Positions 5,406-13,453 of a stretch of DNA of 41,827 nt are shown here, piece after piece (position 1 is the stretch's first letter; each line of letters opens with the position of its first letter). The stretch is from the IMG/VR virus record IMGVR_UViG_3300036782_000148, positions 1 through 41,827 of that record; one strand, given 5' to 3'. The translations under genes were made by a program, and so were the position numbers. Below the pieces are notes generated by a model. It was not told the origin of the DNA. It worked only from the letters and a program-made list of their open reading frames with translations, and ran no database searches. The stretch comes from a virus.

Positions 5406-6100
5406 TTGTAAGGCTCCTCGGGGATGTCCTGAACGCACGCGGGAGCGATGTTCCGCAGGCGAGCGAGGATGAGCCCCGCAAACTCCCTGATCTCAGCGTC
5501 TGCGGCCACGTGGTGACGCTTGCCCAGCGTGTCACGCCATGCACGCAGATTGCCCGTAACCACCATGTCTACCGGGGCGGCGTTCGGCAGGATCGCCCGT
5601 GCAGCCTCGCGCGCTTGCTTACGCTTGTGTCCACGCTTGGTCAGCAGCGAAACCGCAGCGTCATAAGCCTTGAGAGATGCGCGGTAGTCGTTGCGGAACG
5701 GGCGCTCTAGGTCAGTGCCGCGAATGGCGGGCGGAATGACCGGCTCTGTGTCGGCGTAGTTGACGTAGCGCTGAGACACAACCGAGAACGAAAGGTGTCG
5801 GTGTCGGGTCAACTCGGCGAGCAGCGCACGCGATACGCCCCGAACGAGGAACGAGACCGACGCGTGTTCCATGACGCTGTAATGCCCCTGCCCAATGATG
5901 TTGGCGAGGTAATCGGCGTTCGCCGCAGTCTTGGGGTTGGGCCGGTTGAACGACTTGTAACAGATGCGGCCCGCAGCTTCGGCAAGCGCGTCAGCATCGG
6001 TCGCGTACGTCCGTCCGTTATCGGGCCACGCGTCATACCCGTACGCTTCCCACATCGGAAGATCACCAAGGGTGGTAGCGGCCATCACGTCAACGTGCAT
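5402..6100 (-). CDS. thyX: Flavin-dependent thymidylate synthase ThyX
   Basis: A 232-aa ThyX. The diagnostic RHR-x7-S motif is intact ([14 protein letters not shown], about residues 98-111) and the upstream [21 protein letters not shown] segment is typical of the family. ThyX makes dTMP from dUMP using FAD, NADPH and methylenetetrahydrofolate; the dUMP can come from the dCMP deaminase four genes downstream. The C-terminal part ([20 protein letters not shown]) also fits, giving full length. ATG at 6100 has a GAGGAGAG site; palindrome copy 7 ends 22 nt upstream of the start codon. It heads a six- to seven-gene overlapping operon. Confidence 0.96.
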   Translation of the reverse strand: MHVDVMAATTLGDLPMWEAYGYDAWPDNGRTYATDADALAEAAGRICYKSFNRPNPKTAANADYLANIIGQGHYSVMEHASVSFLVRGVSRALLAELTRHRHLSFSVVSQRYVNYADTEPVIPPAIRGTDLERPFRNDYRASLKAYDAAVSLLTKRGHKRKQAREAARAILPNAAPVDMVVTGNLRAWRDTLGKRHHVAADAEIREFAGLILARLRNIAPACVQDIPEEPYK

Positions 6101-6122
6101 TTTCTCTCCTCAAGGGGGTGAC

Positions 6123-6144
6123 CACCTAGGAACGTTCCTAGGTG
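6123..6144. repeat. Palindrome copy 7 (perfect, extended to 34 bp)
   Basis: Flanks GGTGAC/GTCACC extend this copy to a perfect 34-bp palindrome at 6117-6150. It ends 17-22 nt upstream of the thyX ATG, leaving room only for the ribosome site. Confidence 0.95.
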
Positions 6145-6179
6145 GTCACCGGGGTTGTGCTGCTAACGGATGATCTTTC

Positions 6180-6335
6180 CTACTCGCCCACGATGAAACG
6201 AGCTAGGTCTAGTACGTCCTCGGGCGTCTTGTCCAAACGCAAGTCACTACCGTCTAGCAGCGCGTGAGCAATACGCCATGCGTCCGCACGTTCCGCGAAC
6301 GTCTCGTCAGTCTCGCCAATATCAACCATGACCAT
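6180..6335 (-). CDS. Small 51-aa acidic protein
   Basis: ATG at 6335 overlaps the previous TGA (TGATG); TAG at 6180. The product (starting MVMVDIGETDETFAERADAW) is acidic and probably two helices. A second in-frame ATG at 6329 is an alternative start. Coupled expression with the two genes upstream is likely. No family recognised. Confidence 0.65.
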   Translation of the reverse strand: MVMVDIGETDETFAERADAWRIAHALLDGSDLRLDKTPEDVLDLARFIVGE

Positions 6336-6472
6336 CACTCGTCGGTGTCGAACTCATCGAGCAATTCCGGCGAGGAAATTTCCTCACGGTCCCACTCGTC
6401 CCACACGCTCAGCGTCGGTGCCTCGCCCGCGTCGTATCCATCGAGCCCCGGAATGTGCTTCTTGCCGTTCAC
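6335..6472 (-). CDS. Small 45-aa acidic protein
   Basis: GTG at 6472 overlaps the preceding TGA (GTGA), and the stop overlaps the next ATG. After a short basic start (MNGKKHIPGLDGYDAG) the chain is strongly acidic (SVWDEWDREE, FDTDE). Highly acidic small phage proteins often mimic DNA or bind basic host proteins; here that is only a thought. No family recognised. Confidence 0.6.
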   Translation of the reverse strand: MNGKKHIPGLDGYDAGEAPTLSVWDEWDREEISSPELLDEFDTDE

Positions 6473-6639
6473 GCGTTCAGCTCCTCGCCCAGAGTCTTGA
6501 AAAGGTCCCAAGCCTTACGGTCGCTGACAACCACGGTTGCGATCGTCTCGCCGTCGGCGTTCTTAACGTTCAGGTCAAACCCGGCAAGCGTGCGGGTCGC
6601 CTCAATGGTTCCGGCATCCTGCGTTGCGAAAGTCGGCAC
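6469..6639 (-). CDS. Unknown 56-aa protein
   Basis: GTG at 6639 lies 6 nt after GAGGAGAG, which decides the start. The product has beta-like stretches (TIEATRTLAGFDLNVKN, ETIATVVVSDRKA) and a short C-terminal helix (WDLFKTLGEELN), suggesting a single small alpha/beta domain. It heads a chain of three overlapping small genes. No family recognised. Confidence 0.7.
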   Translation of the reverse strand: MPTFATQDAGTIEATRTLAGFDLNVKNADGETIATVVVSDRKAWDLFKTLGEELNA

Positions 6640-6650
6640 TCTGTCTCTCC

Positions 6651-6842
6651 TCAGAATGTGGCGGCCCACTCGGCAAGAGTGAGTGCGCCTTTACTCAAAT
6701 TGCATTCAGCGCAAGCGGGGACAACGTTGCTCAGCACGTCGCCCCCGCCCTTACTGATCGGGGTTACGTGGTCTAGATGCTCGGCCGGTGCGTCGCAGTA
6801 GCAGCAACCGCCCCAGCGGGGGAACACGTCGCCTTGCCGCAC
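6651..6842 (-). CDS. HNH endonuclease domain, possibly split by a frameshift
   Basis: This 63-aa frame encodes a complete HNH core: CCYC, then AEHLDHVTPISKGG, then SNVVPACAECNLSKG, ending TLAEWAATF. It is very similar to the C-terminus of the HNH protein at 12934-13365, so one is probably a duplicate of the other. It overlaps the 3' end of the 6773-7243 gene in another frame. No strong ribosome site precedes the GTG at 6842 (a second GTG is at 6827), so it may be made by coupling or frameshift, or be a relic of a single disrupted gene. Confidence 0.6.
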   Translation of the reverse strand: MRQGDVFPRWGGCCYCDAPAEHLDHVTPISKGGGDVLSNVVPACAECNLSKGALTLAEWAATF

Positions 6843-7243
6843 TCCGGGGCGAGGTTCGCGGGTTCGTGTGCCCCGCCCTTGTAGAGCGGTGTCACGTGCA
6901 CGATTGCGCGCCACGCTTGCCCGCACCCGTTCCGGCAAGTGTTCGCTACCCCGGTCGCTTCCCAGTGGGCGACGAGTGCGCGGGGGTCGATAGGTTCGGC
7001 GGGCTCGCCGTGACCGTTGAGGCTGTGCCACAGGGTGTAAACCTCCTCGGTCTCTGTCAGGTGAGCGGCAACCCGTCGCCGGTACCGTCCCGCGCGGCTC
7101 TGAGCGCGCCTCTCAGCGGCGTTCTCGTCGCGGTAGGCCCGTACCCTGTCCGAGTTGCGCTTGCGCCACTCACGGCCGTACGCGGCTTTCGCTTCCGCGT
7201 GTATCGAGTGATACAGCGCGTGGTATTCGGTCCGGTCGCTCAC
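6773..7243 (-). CDS. HNH-like protein with degraded second half
   Basis: A 156-aa frame starting at GTG 7243 in a GTGA overlap with the sigma-like gene. The N-terminal third is a basic helical region (AKAAYGREWRKRNSDRVRAYRDENAAERRAQSR) typical of phage HNH proteins. A partial HNH core follows (CRNGCGQAWRAIVHVTPLYKGG, NLAPECGKATC) and the last 22 residues are low-complexity and look out of frame. The adjoining frame resumes a full HNH core, so the pair reads like a two-HNH protein interrupted by a frameshift near 6830-6860. Confidence 0.65.
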   Translation of the reverse strand: MSDRTEYHALYHSIHAEAKAAYGREWRKRNSDRVRAYRDENAAERRAQSRAGRYRRRVAAHLTETEEVYTLWHSLNGHGEPAEPIDPRALVAHWEATGVANTCRNGCGQAWRAIVHVTPLYKGGAHEPANLAPECGKATCSPAGAVAATATHRPSI

Positions 7244-8043
7244 TTGGTCAGCCCCGTAACCTTCGTGTAGCGGGTCTCAAAGCTCTTGTGAGCCTGCGAA
7301 CGCAGAACCTTGACGCTGCTAGGCGTGGTCCCAAGCTCCTGTGCAAGCTCCTCGCTCGCCTGCGCGTCGGTACCGAGGCACGGCACGGGGTCAATCCCGT
7401 ACGTGGCCTTGAGTATGTGAGCTTGCTTAGCCCCCATGCTGTCGATGACCGCGCGAACGGTCTTGATCTTTCGGTCTCGCTGGTCACGCGCAATGTCGGC
7501 AGCGTCAATGAGGTCATCCGGCACGCCGTAGTCAGACGCGAGCACGTCAGCGAGCGAGAAACCGTCATCGTCGCCGGTCGGGAGATCCAGCGAAACGGGG
7601 CCCTCCCAAGCCATACGCGCGGCGTTCGCACGGTCCGCACTCAGGCGACGGCCCTTGGGCGGGAGCGTCTGTGAAAGGCGCTCAGCAACGTCTATATCCC
7701 CGTTCGCTTCCTTGACCATGGCCGCGAACACCTTGATTGCGTCATGGTCAGCGCCGGTCGCCCCTGCGTTCTTTTCGTCGCGGGCAGCGTCGCGAACCTT
7801 GGCGTCAACGGTCTTGTACATGAACGCGTAGAACGCTTCCACGCTGTCACCGGTGAAGCGGGGGAGTCCTTCCCAAACCGCGATGCGGCCAACCTGTGCG
7901 AACTCGTCGCGCTGGTCTGCGCTTGCCCCCAGCTTGTAGGCGATGTTCGCGATTCGGGTTTCCATGGCCTTGACAACGTCGCCCGTGGCGGGAATGTCGT
8001 TGGTCTGAGCGGCCTTGATCGTGTCAAGCGTCAGGGTGTCCAT
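7240..8043 (-). CDS. Sigma70-family-like transcription factor
   Basis: A 267-aa protein. Residues 25-75 resemble sigma region 2 (RIANIAYKLGASADQRDEFAQ, GRIAVWEGLPRF, YAFMYKTVDAKVRDAARDE). The C-terminal 70 residues resemble region 4: a helix around MGAKQAHILKATYG and a helix-turn-helix ELAQELGTTPSSVKVLRSQAHKSF. The middle is a variable linker. Such proteins direct RNA polymerase to alternative promoters. ATG at 8043 has GGAAGGAAA upstream, excluding the long upstream in-frame extension. The 22-bp directional element lies 36-57 nt upstream and also precedes several replication genes, so it is a candidate target. An alternative is a non-sigma DNA-binding regulator. Confidence 0.65.
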   Translation of the reverse strand: MDTLTLDTIKAAQTNDIPATGDVVKAMETRIANIAYKLGASADQRDEFAQVGRIAVWEGLPRFTGDSVEAFYAFMYKTVDAKVRDAARDEKNAGATGADHDAIKVFAAMVKEANGDIDVAERLSQTLPPKGRRLSADRANAARMAWEGPVSLDLPTGDDDGFSLADVLASDYGVPDDLIDAADIARDQRDRKIKTVRAVIDSMGAKQAHILKATYGIDPVPCLGTDAQASEELAQELGTTPSSVKVLRSQAHKSFETRYTKVTGLTK

Positions 8044-8078
8044 GGTGCGTTTCCTTCCGGTTTTCCGTCTCTCACCGG

Positions 8079-8100
8079 TCAGTGAGTGAGTGGGTAAAGC
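8079..8100 (-). promoter_or_regulatory. Directional element copy 1
   Basis: Minus strand GCTTTACC, then CA, then CTCACTCACTGA. Lies 36-57 nt upstream of the sigma-like gene start. Confidence 0.65.
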
Positions 8101-8436
8101 CCGGAAGGGGCAGCCGCGTAGACACCTTGCGTGACGTGAGTCACAGCAGGTCGGAGCGACAGTGAAGACACGTCGCCCCATCCGGGTAGGTGCTCGGACG
8201 GGGCTACGCGTCGCCGTTTCGTCGTTGCAGGGACAACAAAACGCGCAAACGAAATCACTCGCAAGTGCGAACAGGGTTCGCATACAAGGTCATGACAGGC
8301 ACTGACATGACTTTCTAAGGCGAGGGGGCACCCCCTACCTTCGATCGCTCTTGGTGTACCGGGTCAAAGTTGCGAATCTCTTGATCATGTCCGGTTTGCC
8401 ATACTTACCAAACTGAAGTGGAAAAAAGTTGAGGAC
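8101..8436 (-). promoter_or_regulatory. Non-coding region upstream of the sigma-like gene, several dyads
   Basis: No supportable gene. It holds three dyads: a hairpin with 10-bp arms GCCCCATCCG/CGGACGGGGC (8175-8204), a 17-bp inverted repeat with 7-bp arms TGCGAAC/GTTCGCA (8266-8282), and a 23-bp interrupted palindrome with arms GTCATG-CAG/CTG-CATGAC (8289-8311). A GGGGGCACCCCC dyad follows at about 8325. The set fits an operator/leader control region; a replication origin is an alternative. Confidence 0.45.
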
Positions 8437-8458
8437 CACCTAGGAACGTTCCTAGGTG
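8437..8458. repeat. Palindrome copy 8 (perfect, extended to 30 bp)
   Basis: Flanks GGAC/GTCC extend it to 8433-8462. On the minus strand it lies 15 nt after the DNA polymerase stop and is followed within 6 nt by a run of six T, so it could double as a terminator. Confidence 0.95.
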
Positions 8459-8476
8459 GTCCCCCTCAAGTCGCGG

Positions 8477-10333
8477 TCAGTAGTCGGCCCCATACAGAGA
8501 GCCCCAGGAACGTAGTTCCTTGGTCTCCGCACCCGCAGTGATGGGCACACCACCTAGTGTCATGGTCATACAGCGCTCAATCTCGCGCGCGTATTCGTCC
8601 GCCTCGCGGGCGGGGACAGACGCCAAAACCTCGTCATGGATCGGCAAGCGGAGGTAGGGGAGTAGCCCAGCCTCAGACATGTTGATCAACGCTTGCCCCA
8701 GCACGTCACGCGCAGCGCTCTGTACCTGATAGTTGGTCACGGCGTACGCCCGGTCACGGTCCAACGGCAGGCGACGACCAGTCAGGGTCACGGTCACCAT
8801 GCGGTTTTCACGCGCTAGCCGCTGGTGACGTGAACCAAATCGCTTGATCTCGGGGTACACGCGGTCATAGGTGCTGATCGCGTTCTGTACCTCGGCGAGC
8901 CCCGCACCGGTTTGCCTGGAAATGGTGGCAGCGCCGCCCCCATAGACCTTTCCGAATCCGACACCCTTACAAATCTTGCGGTGTTTCTTGGTGAACTCCG
9001 GGCCGTACACCAGGGACGCCGTAAAGTCGTGCAAGTCGCGACCGGCCGTAATGGCTTCCTTCATACGCTTAACGTCAGCGAGAGCAGCCAATACGCGCAT
9101 TTCCACGGCGTCGAAATCGCAAGAGACCATGACGTGTCCCTCATCGGCGAGCAACGCGCGCCTAATCATCTGGTCGCTTGACGGCAGCGTTTGAAGCGCC
9201 GGACGGGTTATGGACATACGACCCGTCCGCGCCTGAAGTGTGTTCACCATCGGGTGCACCCGCCCCGACGCGTCCACGGTCTCTAGGAACGTCTGTACGT
9301 ACGCCTTACGCCACTTACCGGCACGCTTGGAACGAACTACCGCGTCAGCGAGCGGGTTAGGCGTACGCGTGCCCAACGGTTCCCATGAGTGCAAGTCGAG
9401 ATCCGCGAGCCCCAGCAAGACAGACTTGTCAACCTTGACGTTCCCGGAATCGGTCCGCTCGGTCAGCGTCTCGCCCATGGCTAGCAGCGCGTCAACGATC
9501 TGCGCGTTACTGTTCACGTTCTCAACGCCGTACCGGCGAGCCTTACCGGCGAACTCCCCGGCCTCTTCGGACAGTTGCCCGTCAAGCGTCTGGCAGTACT
9601 CCTGATCAAGCACAAGCCCCGTACGCTGCATCGTCGCGCAGATACGCGCTATCTCGTGCTCATAGTCCAAGAGCATCGGGCGCACGTCCAACCGCTCAAG
9701 CTCAGCGCTGAGGATCGGATAGAGCCGTGACGTGAGGATGACGTCAAGTCCCGCGTACAAGTTGTAAGTTGGGTGGTCAAGGTCGATACCCGCCCACCCC
9801 GTGGCCTTAGTGAGCCCCAGCGAGCGGAAGACCGCCGTAAGGTCCCCTTGTGTGTCCGGCGCGGACGGGTCAATGTAGTGGCCGGACAACGGCTTAAGGC
9901 CGGTGCCTATGCCCCCCTCCATCGTTTGGCGGGGGTCAATGAGCGTCGCCATGATCTTGGTATCGCGCGTGATCGGCGCGAGTTCTTCCAACGTCACCCC
10001 GGCCCGCTGGTTCAACACGAGCCAGTCATAAGGCGCGTTGTGGATGAGCAGACGCGGACGCAGGCGACGCAGTACCCACAGCACTGCCTCACGGAACTTA
10101 CCGCCCCGTTCCCAGTGGATCACCCAACCCGTGCGCGAGTCGCCAAACTGCACCGTGCGTAGGCGGAAGCTGTCGCCGAAGATGTCAAGGCCGGTTGTCT
10201 CGGTATCCAGCGCGATCGGTCCCCGTGCTGCGGCATCCTCGGCCCACACGGCGAACGCGCGCAAGTCGTCGTAGTCCTCGGGGACCTTGACGTAAGTCGT
10301 TTCCCCGGCAACGTCGTGTGTGTAAGTGCGCAA
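8477..10333 (-). CDS. Family A DNA polymerase with 3'-5' exonuclease domain
   Basis: A 618-aa PolA-type replicative polymerase. The exonuclease domain starts with DTETTGLD (about residue 43) and includes LLIHNAPYDWLVL and the YAGLDVILTSRLYP motif. The polymerase domain has motif A (CDFDAVEMRVLA), motif B (RKICKGVGFGKVYGGG) and motif C (PIHDEVLASV). There is no 5'-3' exonuclease domain, as is usual for phage enzymes. The start is probably TTG at 10333, 7 nt after AGGAGG; the longer frame would begin inside palindrome copy 9. It follows the primase-helicase and forms the replication core with it. Confidence 0.95.
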   Translation of the reverse strand: MRTYTHDVAGETTYVKVPEDYDDLRAFAVWAEDAAARGPIALDTETTGLDIFGDSFRLRTVQFGDSRTGWVIHWERGGKFREAVLWVLRRLRPRLLIHNAPYDWLVLNQRAGVTLEELAPITRDTKIMATLIDPRQTMEGGIGTGLKPLSGHYIDPSAPDTQGDLTAVFRSLGLTKATGWAGIDLDHPTYNLYAGLDVILTSRLYPILSAELERLDVRPMLLDYEHEIARICATMQRTGLVLDQEYCQTLDGQLSEEAGEFAGKARRYGVENVNSNAQIVDALLAMGETLTERTDSGNVKVDKSVLLGLADLDLHSWEPLGTRTPNPLADAVVRSKRAGKWRKAYVQTFLETVDASGRVHPMVNTLQARTGRMSITRPALQTLPSSDQMIRRALLADEGHVMVSCDFDAVEMRVLAALADVKRMKEAITAGRDLHDFTASLVYGPEFTKKHRKICKGVGFGKVYGGGAATISRQTGAGLAEVQNAISTYDRVYPEIKRFGSRHQRLARENRMVTVTLTGRRLPLDRDRAYAVTNYQVQSAARDVLGQALINMSEAGLLPYLRLPIHDEVLASVPAREADEYAREIERCMTMTLGGVPITAGAETKELRSWGSLYGADY

Positions 10334-10360
10334 GTTCTCTCCTCCTAACGACGGAGGGAC

Positions 10361-10382
10361 CACCTAGGAACGTTCCTAGGTG
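10361..10382. repeat. Palindrome copy 9 (perfect)
   Basis: Perfect copy in the 75-nt gap between the primase-helicase stop and the DNA polymerase start. Confidence 0.95.
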
Positions 10383-10408
10383 ATCCCTCAACTTGTGTGC
10401 GCTAGTGC

Positions 10409-12847
10409 CTACTTGGCAAAGATGCCGGGTCCGGTCGGTTCGGCGGGGGCACCGGCAGGCGCGTACGCGATACCGTCAAGCGCCATGCCTGCGGCAATCC
10501 GCACCTTGCTAATCTCCCGTTCCTCAAGAGCCCCGTAGAACGCGCGACGCGTCCAACGCTCCTTACTCGGCAGGTTCTCCGCCTCGCACCAATCGAGGTA
10601 CGCGTTAAACACCTCGGACCCGATGATGCGCGAACCCTTTTCCTTGACGAATACACCGGGCAGGAAACCGGCGAGCGCATCCGACGTTTCGCGGTACTCG
10701 CGTGACGCGTCGGCAACCATGACCGGGTCTTTCAGCCCGTCCCGGTACCACTCGACAGCACCCCGGACCGCCCAAGCGATGATGCCCGCAGACTCAGCGA
10801 GTAGCTTTCGGTCAAGGTCGTAATCCCGCTCATGCGGAGCGAAGAATCGCGCAAAGGGAATCAGCTTGACGCGTCGCCAAAGCCCCTCATCCTGCCCGCG
10901 AAAGTTGGGCTTGTGGTTGGTGGCAAGCATGATCAGGAACGTGGGGGAGAACGTAAAGAACTCCTGCCGCAGGAATCGCGCCGTAACCTTGTCCTTGCCG
11001 GTCACACGCTTTAGCACCGCCTCAGACATGCGCTTACCCGCTTCACCCTCGCTCGCCATGACGAGACGGGCACCCCTCAGCGCTGCAATGTCGTTGGGGA
11101 TGCCACCGCTTCCCTTGTCCTCAAACGTGGCAAACGGCGTTGTTTTGGTGATCGCCCCGAACACCTCGGAGAGCACGTCAGTAAACACGCTCTTGCCGTT
11201 CGCACCCTTGCCGTGCAGCACCGCGAAACACTGTTCTGTCGTGCTGCCCGTAATGCCGTAGCCGGTGAGGCGACGCAGGTACGCGGGCATGTCAGGCATA
11301 CCCGGCATGATCTCCGAGAGGAACGATTCCCAGCGCGGACACGTCGCGTTCGCGTTGTACTCAAGCGGCAGCGAGACCGTAAGCATGTCGGCCATGTCGT
11401 GATCACGCAGCACACCCGTGCGCAAGTCCACAACTCCGTTACGGAAGCTGAGCAGTTCGGGCCGTGCGTCGAACTCCTCGGCGTTCACGTAGACGTTAGG
11501 GACGCTGCGAAGTTCCGTCATCAGCGCGTCAATGCGCGTCGTCATCAGGAACGGCTTAGCCTTTTCCCGTTCACCTGCCAGCATGAGCGCGGCACCCATA
11601 CGGTGCACTTCCTGACGGACCTTGGTTTCTGAACGCTCCCACGTGCGACCGTTCCATACGAAGAACCCGAGACCCTTAGCGAACTTGATACGGCCGTTCG
11701 TCCACGCGACCAGCGCATGAGCGTTCACCGCGTCAGTCTCGCCGTACTGTGCCTCAAGCTCCTTGAGCTGTTCGGCAGCGTCGGTACCGTCGGCATCGTT
11801 CACGCTGATGGTGCCCACCCGCTGTACCACCTCGGCGCGGCGTTCTTCGGCCTTTACCTCAGCGACACCCCGAACGGGGCGAGCGGTCTTGACAGCGTGG
11901 TGCAGCGCTGCGGGGAAACTCTGGGGGTCACGCATACGCCAACTGTTCAAGTCGTCGCCGGGCGTGGGAATCGACAGCGTGTAAACGTCGATACCGTGCG
12001 CCTTGAGCGCGTCAGCGAGGCGACGCGTGAACCCCTCGCCTGCGGGGTCGTGGTCACCGGCAACGATTACTTGAGATCCGCGCAGACCCTCGGCAAGCTC
12101 ACGTGCAAGCTCAGGGTTACCGGCGAGCGAGGCACCCCGCACCGCTACCGCGTCATAGCCCACAGAAACCGCTGTAAGCGCGTCTGAGGGGCCCTCGGTA
12201 ATCAGGGTGGCCCCGTACCCACCGGAGCCCCTGAAAACGCCGTACAGGGCCCACCGTGCCCCCATGGGGTTGGTCAGCCCAACCCACCGACCGGGGCAAG
12301 CGCCGGACACGTCCCGACCCTGCAAGCCACGGGCAACCCCGGTGAAGTCGAAGAACGGCACCGTAAGTCGGGGGTAGTGCATGAACGAGCGAGACCGGTA
12401 CGTGAACGTATCAACGTACATCCCGTCATCCGCGCCCAACTCAAGATCGTGCAGCGCGTCAATGTCCAACCCGAATCGGTCAGAGGCGTACTTAATCGCG
12501 TCCGCCCCAACCTGCGAGTTGGAAGCGTGCAGCGCGTAAATCGTCTTGTCCAGATACATGCGCAGCGCAGCAACGGGGCCCGCCCCGACAAGCGCGGGCT
12601 TTTCCTTGGCTACGGTCAGACCCTCGCCGGTCGCGTCGAACATGTCGGCCCACGTGAGGCTAGCGGCCTTGACGATATCCGCAGGCTTGCAACCCGAACG
12701 GCACGTAATCCGGACCTTGTTGTCATCCCCTCGCCACACCCTCAGCGAGGGGCGCGAGTCGTTGTGGGCCGGGCAGAGTGCGAGGTAACCCCCGTCGTTC
12801 TGTTCCTCAACGGCCGTGAAGTGGTCAAGCACCTTACGAAATTCCAT
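10409..12847 (-). CDS. Primase-helicase (zinc finger, TOPRIM, D5/SF3 helicase)
   Basis: An 812-aa fusion. The N-terminal zinc-finger part has C-x2-H and C-x3-C (LCPAHNDSRPSLRV, CRSGCKPADI). A TOPRIM domain follows (LITEGPSDALTAV, VIVAGDHDPAGEG). After a linker the C-terminal half is a D5-type SF3 helicase with Walker A GKGANGKSVF and the downstream ASEGEAGKRM and MLATNHKPNFRG segments. The enzyme primes and unwinds phage DNA. ATG at 12847 has GGAGGAAAA; directional element copy 2 lies 20-43 nt upstream. It pairs with the DNA polymerase that follows. Confidence 0.95.
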   Translation of the reverse strand: MEFRKVLDHFTAVEEQNDGGYLALCPAHNDSRPSLRVWRGDDNKVRITCRSGCKPADIVKAASLTWADMFDATGEGLTVAKEKPALVGAGPVAALRMYLDKTIYALHASNSQVGADAIKYASDRFGLDIDALHDLELGADDGMYVDTFTYRSRSFMHYPRLTVPFFDFTGVARGLQGRDVSGACPGRWVGLTNPMGARWALYGVFRGSGGYGATLITEGPSDALTAVSVGYDAVAVRGASLAGNPELARELAEGLRGSQVIVAGDHDPAGEGFTRRLADALKAHGIDVYTLSIPTPGDDLNSWRMRDPQSFPAALHHAVKTARPVRGVAEVKAEERRAEVVQRVGTISVNDADGTDAAEQLKELEAQYGETDAVNAHALVAWTNGRIKFAKGLGFFVWNGRTWERSETKVRQEVHRMGAALMLAGEREKAKPFLMTTRIDALMTELRSVPNVYVNAEEFDARPELLSFRNGVVDLRTGVLRDHDMADMLTVSLPLEYNANATCPRWESFLSEIMPGMPDMPAYLRRLTGYGITGSTTEQCFAVLHGKGANGKSVFTDVLSEVFGAITKTTPFATFEDKGSGGIPNDIAALRGARLVMASEGEAGKRMSEAVLKRVTGKDKVTARFLRQEFFTFSPTFLIMLATNHKPNFRGQDEGLWRRVKLIPFARFFAPHERDYDLDRKLLAESAGIIAWAVRGAVEWYRDGLKDPVMVADASREYRETSDALAGFLPGVFVKEKGSRIIGSEVFNAYLDWCEAENLPSKERWTRRAFYGALEEREISKVRIAAGMALDGIAYAPAGAPAEPTGPGIFAK

Positions 12848-12866
12848 GTTTTTCCTCCTTCACTGG

Positions 12867-12890
12867 CCAGTGAGTGAGTCGGTAAAGCGT
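12867..12890 (-). promoter_or_regulatory. Directional element copy 2
   Basis: Minus strand CGCTTTACC, GA, CTCACTCACTGG. The element starts inside the last bases of the 14-bp hairpin at 12888-12924 and lies just upstream of the primase ribosome site. Confidence 0.65.
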
Positions 12891-12924
12891 CACGCCCTAC
12901 GGTCGTAACTCGTAGGGCGTGACG
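12888..12924 (-). terminator. Perfect 14-bp hairpin after the HNH gene
   Basis: Arms CGTCACGCCCTACG and exact complement with a 9-nt loop, 10 nt after the HNH stop. No T-tract; the next bases are directional element copy 2. Confidence 0.6.
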
Positions 12925-12933
12925 TAGACCACA

Positions 12934-13365
12934 TCAGAACGGGGGAGGCTCAACGCCGAACGTCTCTGACCACTCGGCGAGCGTCTTAGCACCCTTGGAC
13001 AAGTTGCAACTAGCGCACGCCGGAACCATGTTGGATTCCTTGTCCGCGCCACCCTTGCTCAACGGGCGCACGTGGTCTAGGTGTTCGGCCCGCGCGTTGC
13101 AGTACGCACACCGGTAACCCCAGCGAGCGAGGATGGCCGTACGGCTGTACTCCTCATGCTCCGTGCCGTACTCCTCGGCACGCCGCTTGTGTGTAAGCGT
13201 GTGGCGCTTGTCCGTGCTGAGACTGGCGTAATACTTCCGCCGATGCTGTGCGGCAAGTCGCTTACGGCAAGCGGCACATGTGGACGATGGACGCTTAGCC
13301 TTACCAGCGAGGAAATCAGTAGCGGGCTTCACCCGCCCGCATAGTCCGCACGGCTTACCGCTCAT
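12934..13365 (-). CDS. HNH endonuclease with zinc ribbon
   Basis: A 143-aa HNH protein. The N-terminus has CGLCG and CAACRKR, a four-cysteine zinc site; a basic helical linker follows; the HNH core is CAYC, AEHLDHVRPLSKGG and MVPACASCNLSKG. ATG at 13365 is chosen over an in-frame GTG at 13374; it overlaps the end of the 32-aa gene. The core is nearly the same as that at 6651-6842. Such free-standing HNH genes are usually homing or processing nucleases; position between replication genes favours a mobile homing-type gene. Confidence 0.9.
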   Translation of the reverse strand: MSGKPCGLCGRVKPATDFLAGKAKRPSSTCAACRKRLAAQHRRKYYASLSTDKRHTLTHKRRAEEYGTEHEEYSRTAILARWGYRCAYCNARAEHLDHVRPLSKGGADKESNMVPACASCNLSKGAKTLAEWSETFGVEPPPF

Positions 13366-13453
13366 CCGTGCCACCAGCGGACAGCGCTAGCCACGCAAGG
13401 AAAGCAATTCCGAACAACGTACCGAGGATGAAACCACCCAGGAACTCAAGCAC
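13355..13453 (-). CDS. 32-aa single-span membrane microprotein
   Basis: GTG at 13453 follows AGGTGG and overlaps the end of the 13446-13625 gene; TAA at 13355 overlaps the HNH start. The product (MLEFLGGFILGTLFGIAFLA...) has one continuous hydrophobic segment of about 22 residues, WLAL at its end, and a short hydrophilic tail (TDER). The glycine spacing (GG-x3-G-x3-G) suits helix packing in a membrane oligomer. It could be a superinfection-exclusion or accessory lysis protein, but nothing proves this. Confidence 0.6.
   Translation of the reverse strand: MLEFLGGFILGTLFGIAFLAWLALSAGGTDER

Noticed and set aside
8340-8400. 17-codon ORF (MIKRFATLTRY...) in the gap before the sigma-like gene
   Set aside because: No ribosome site, no overlap with a neighbour and too short.
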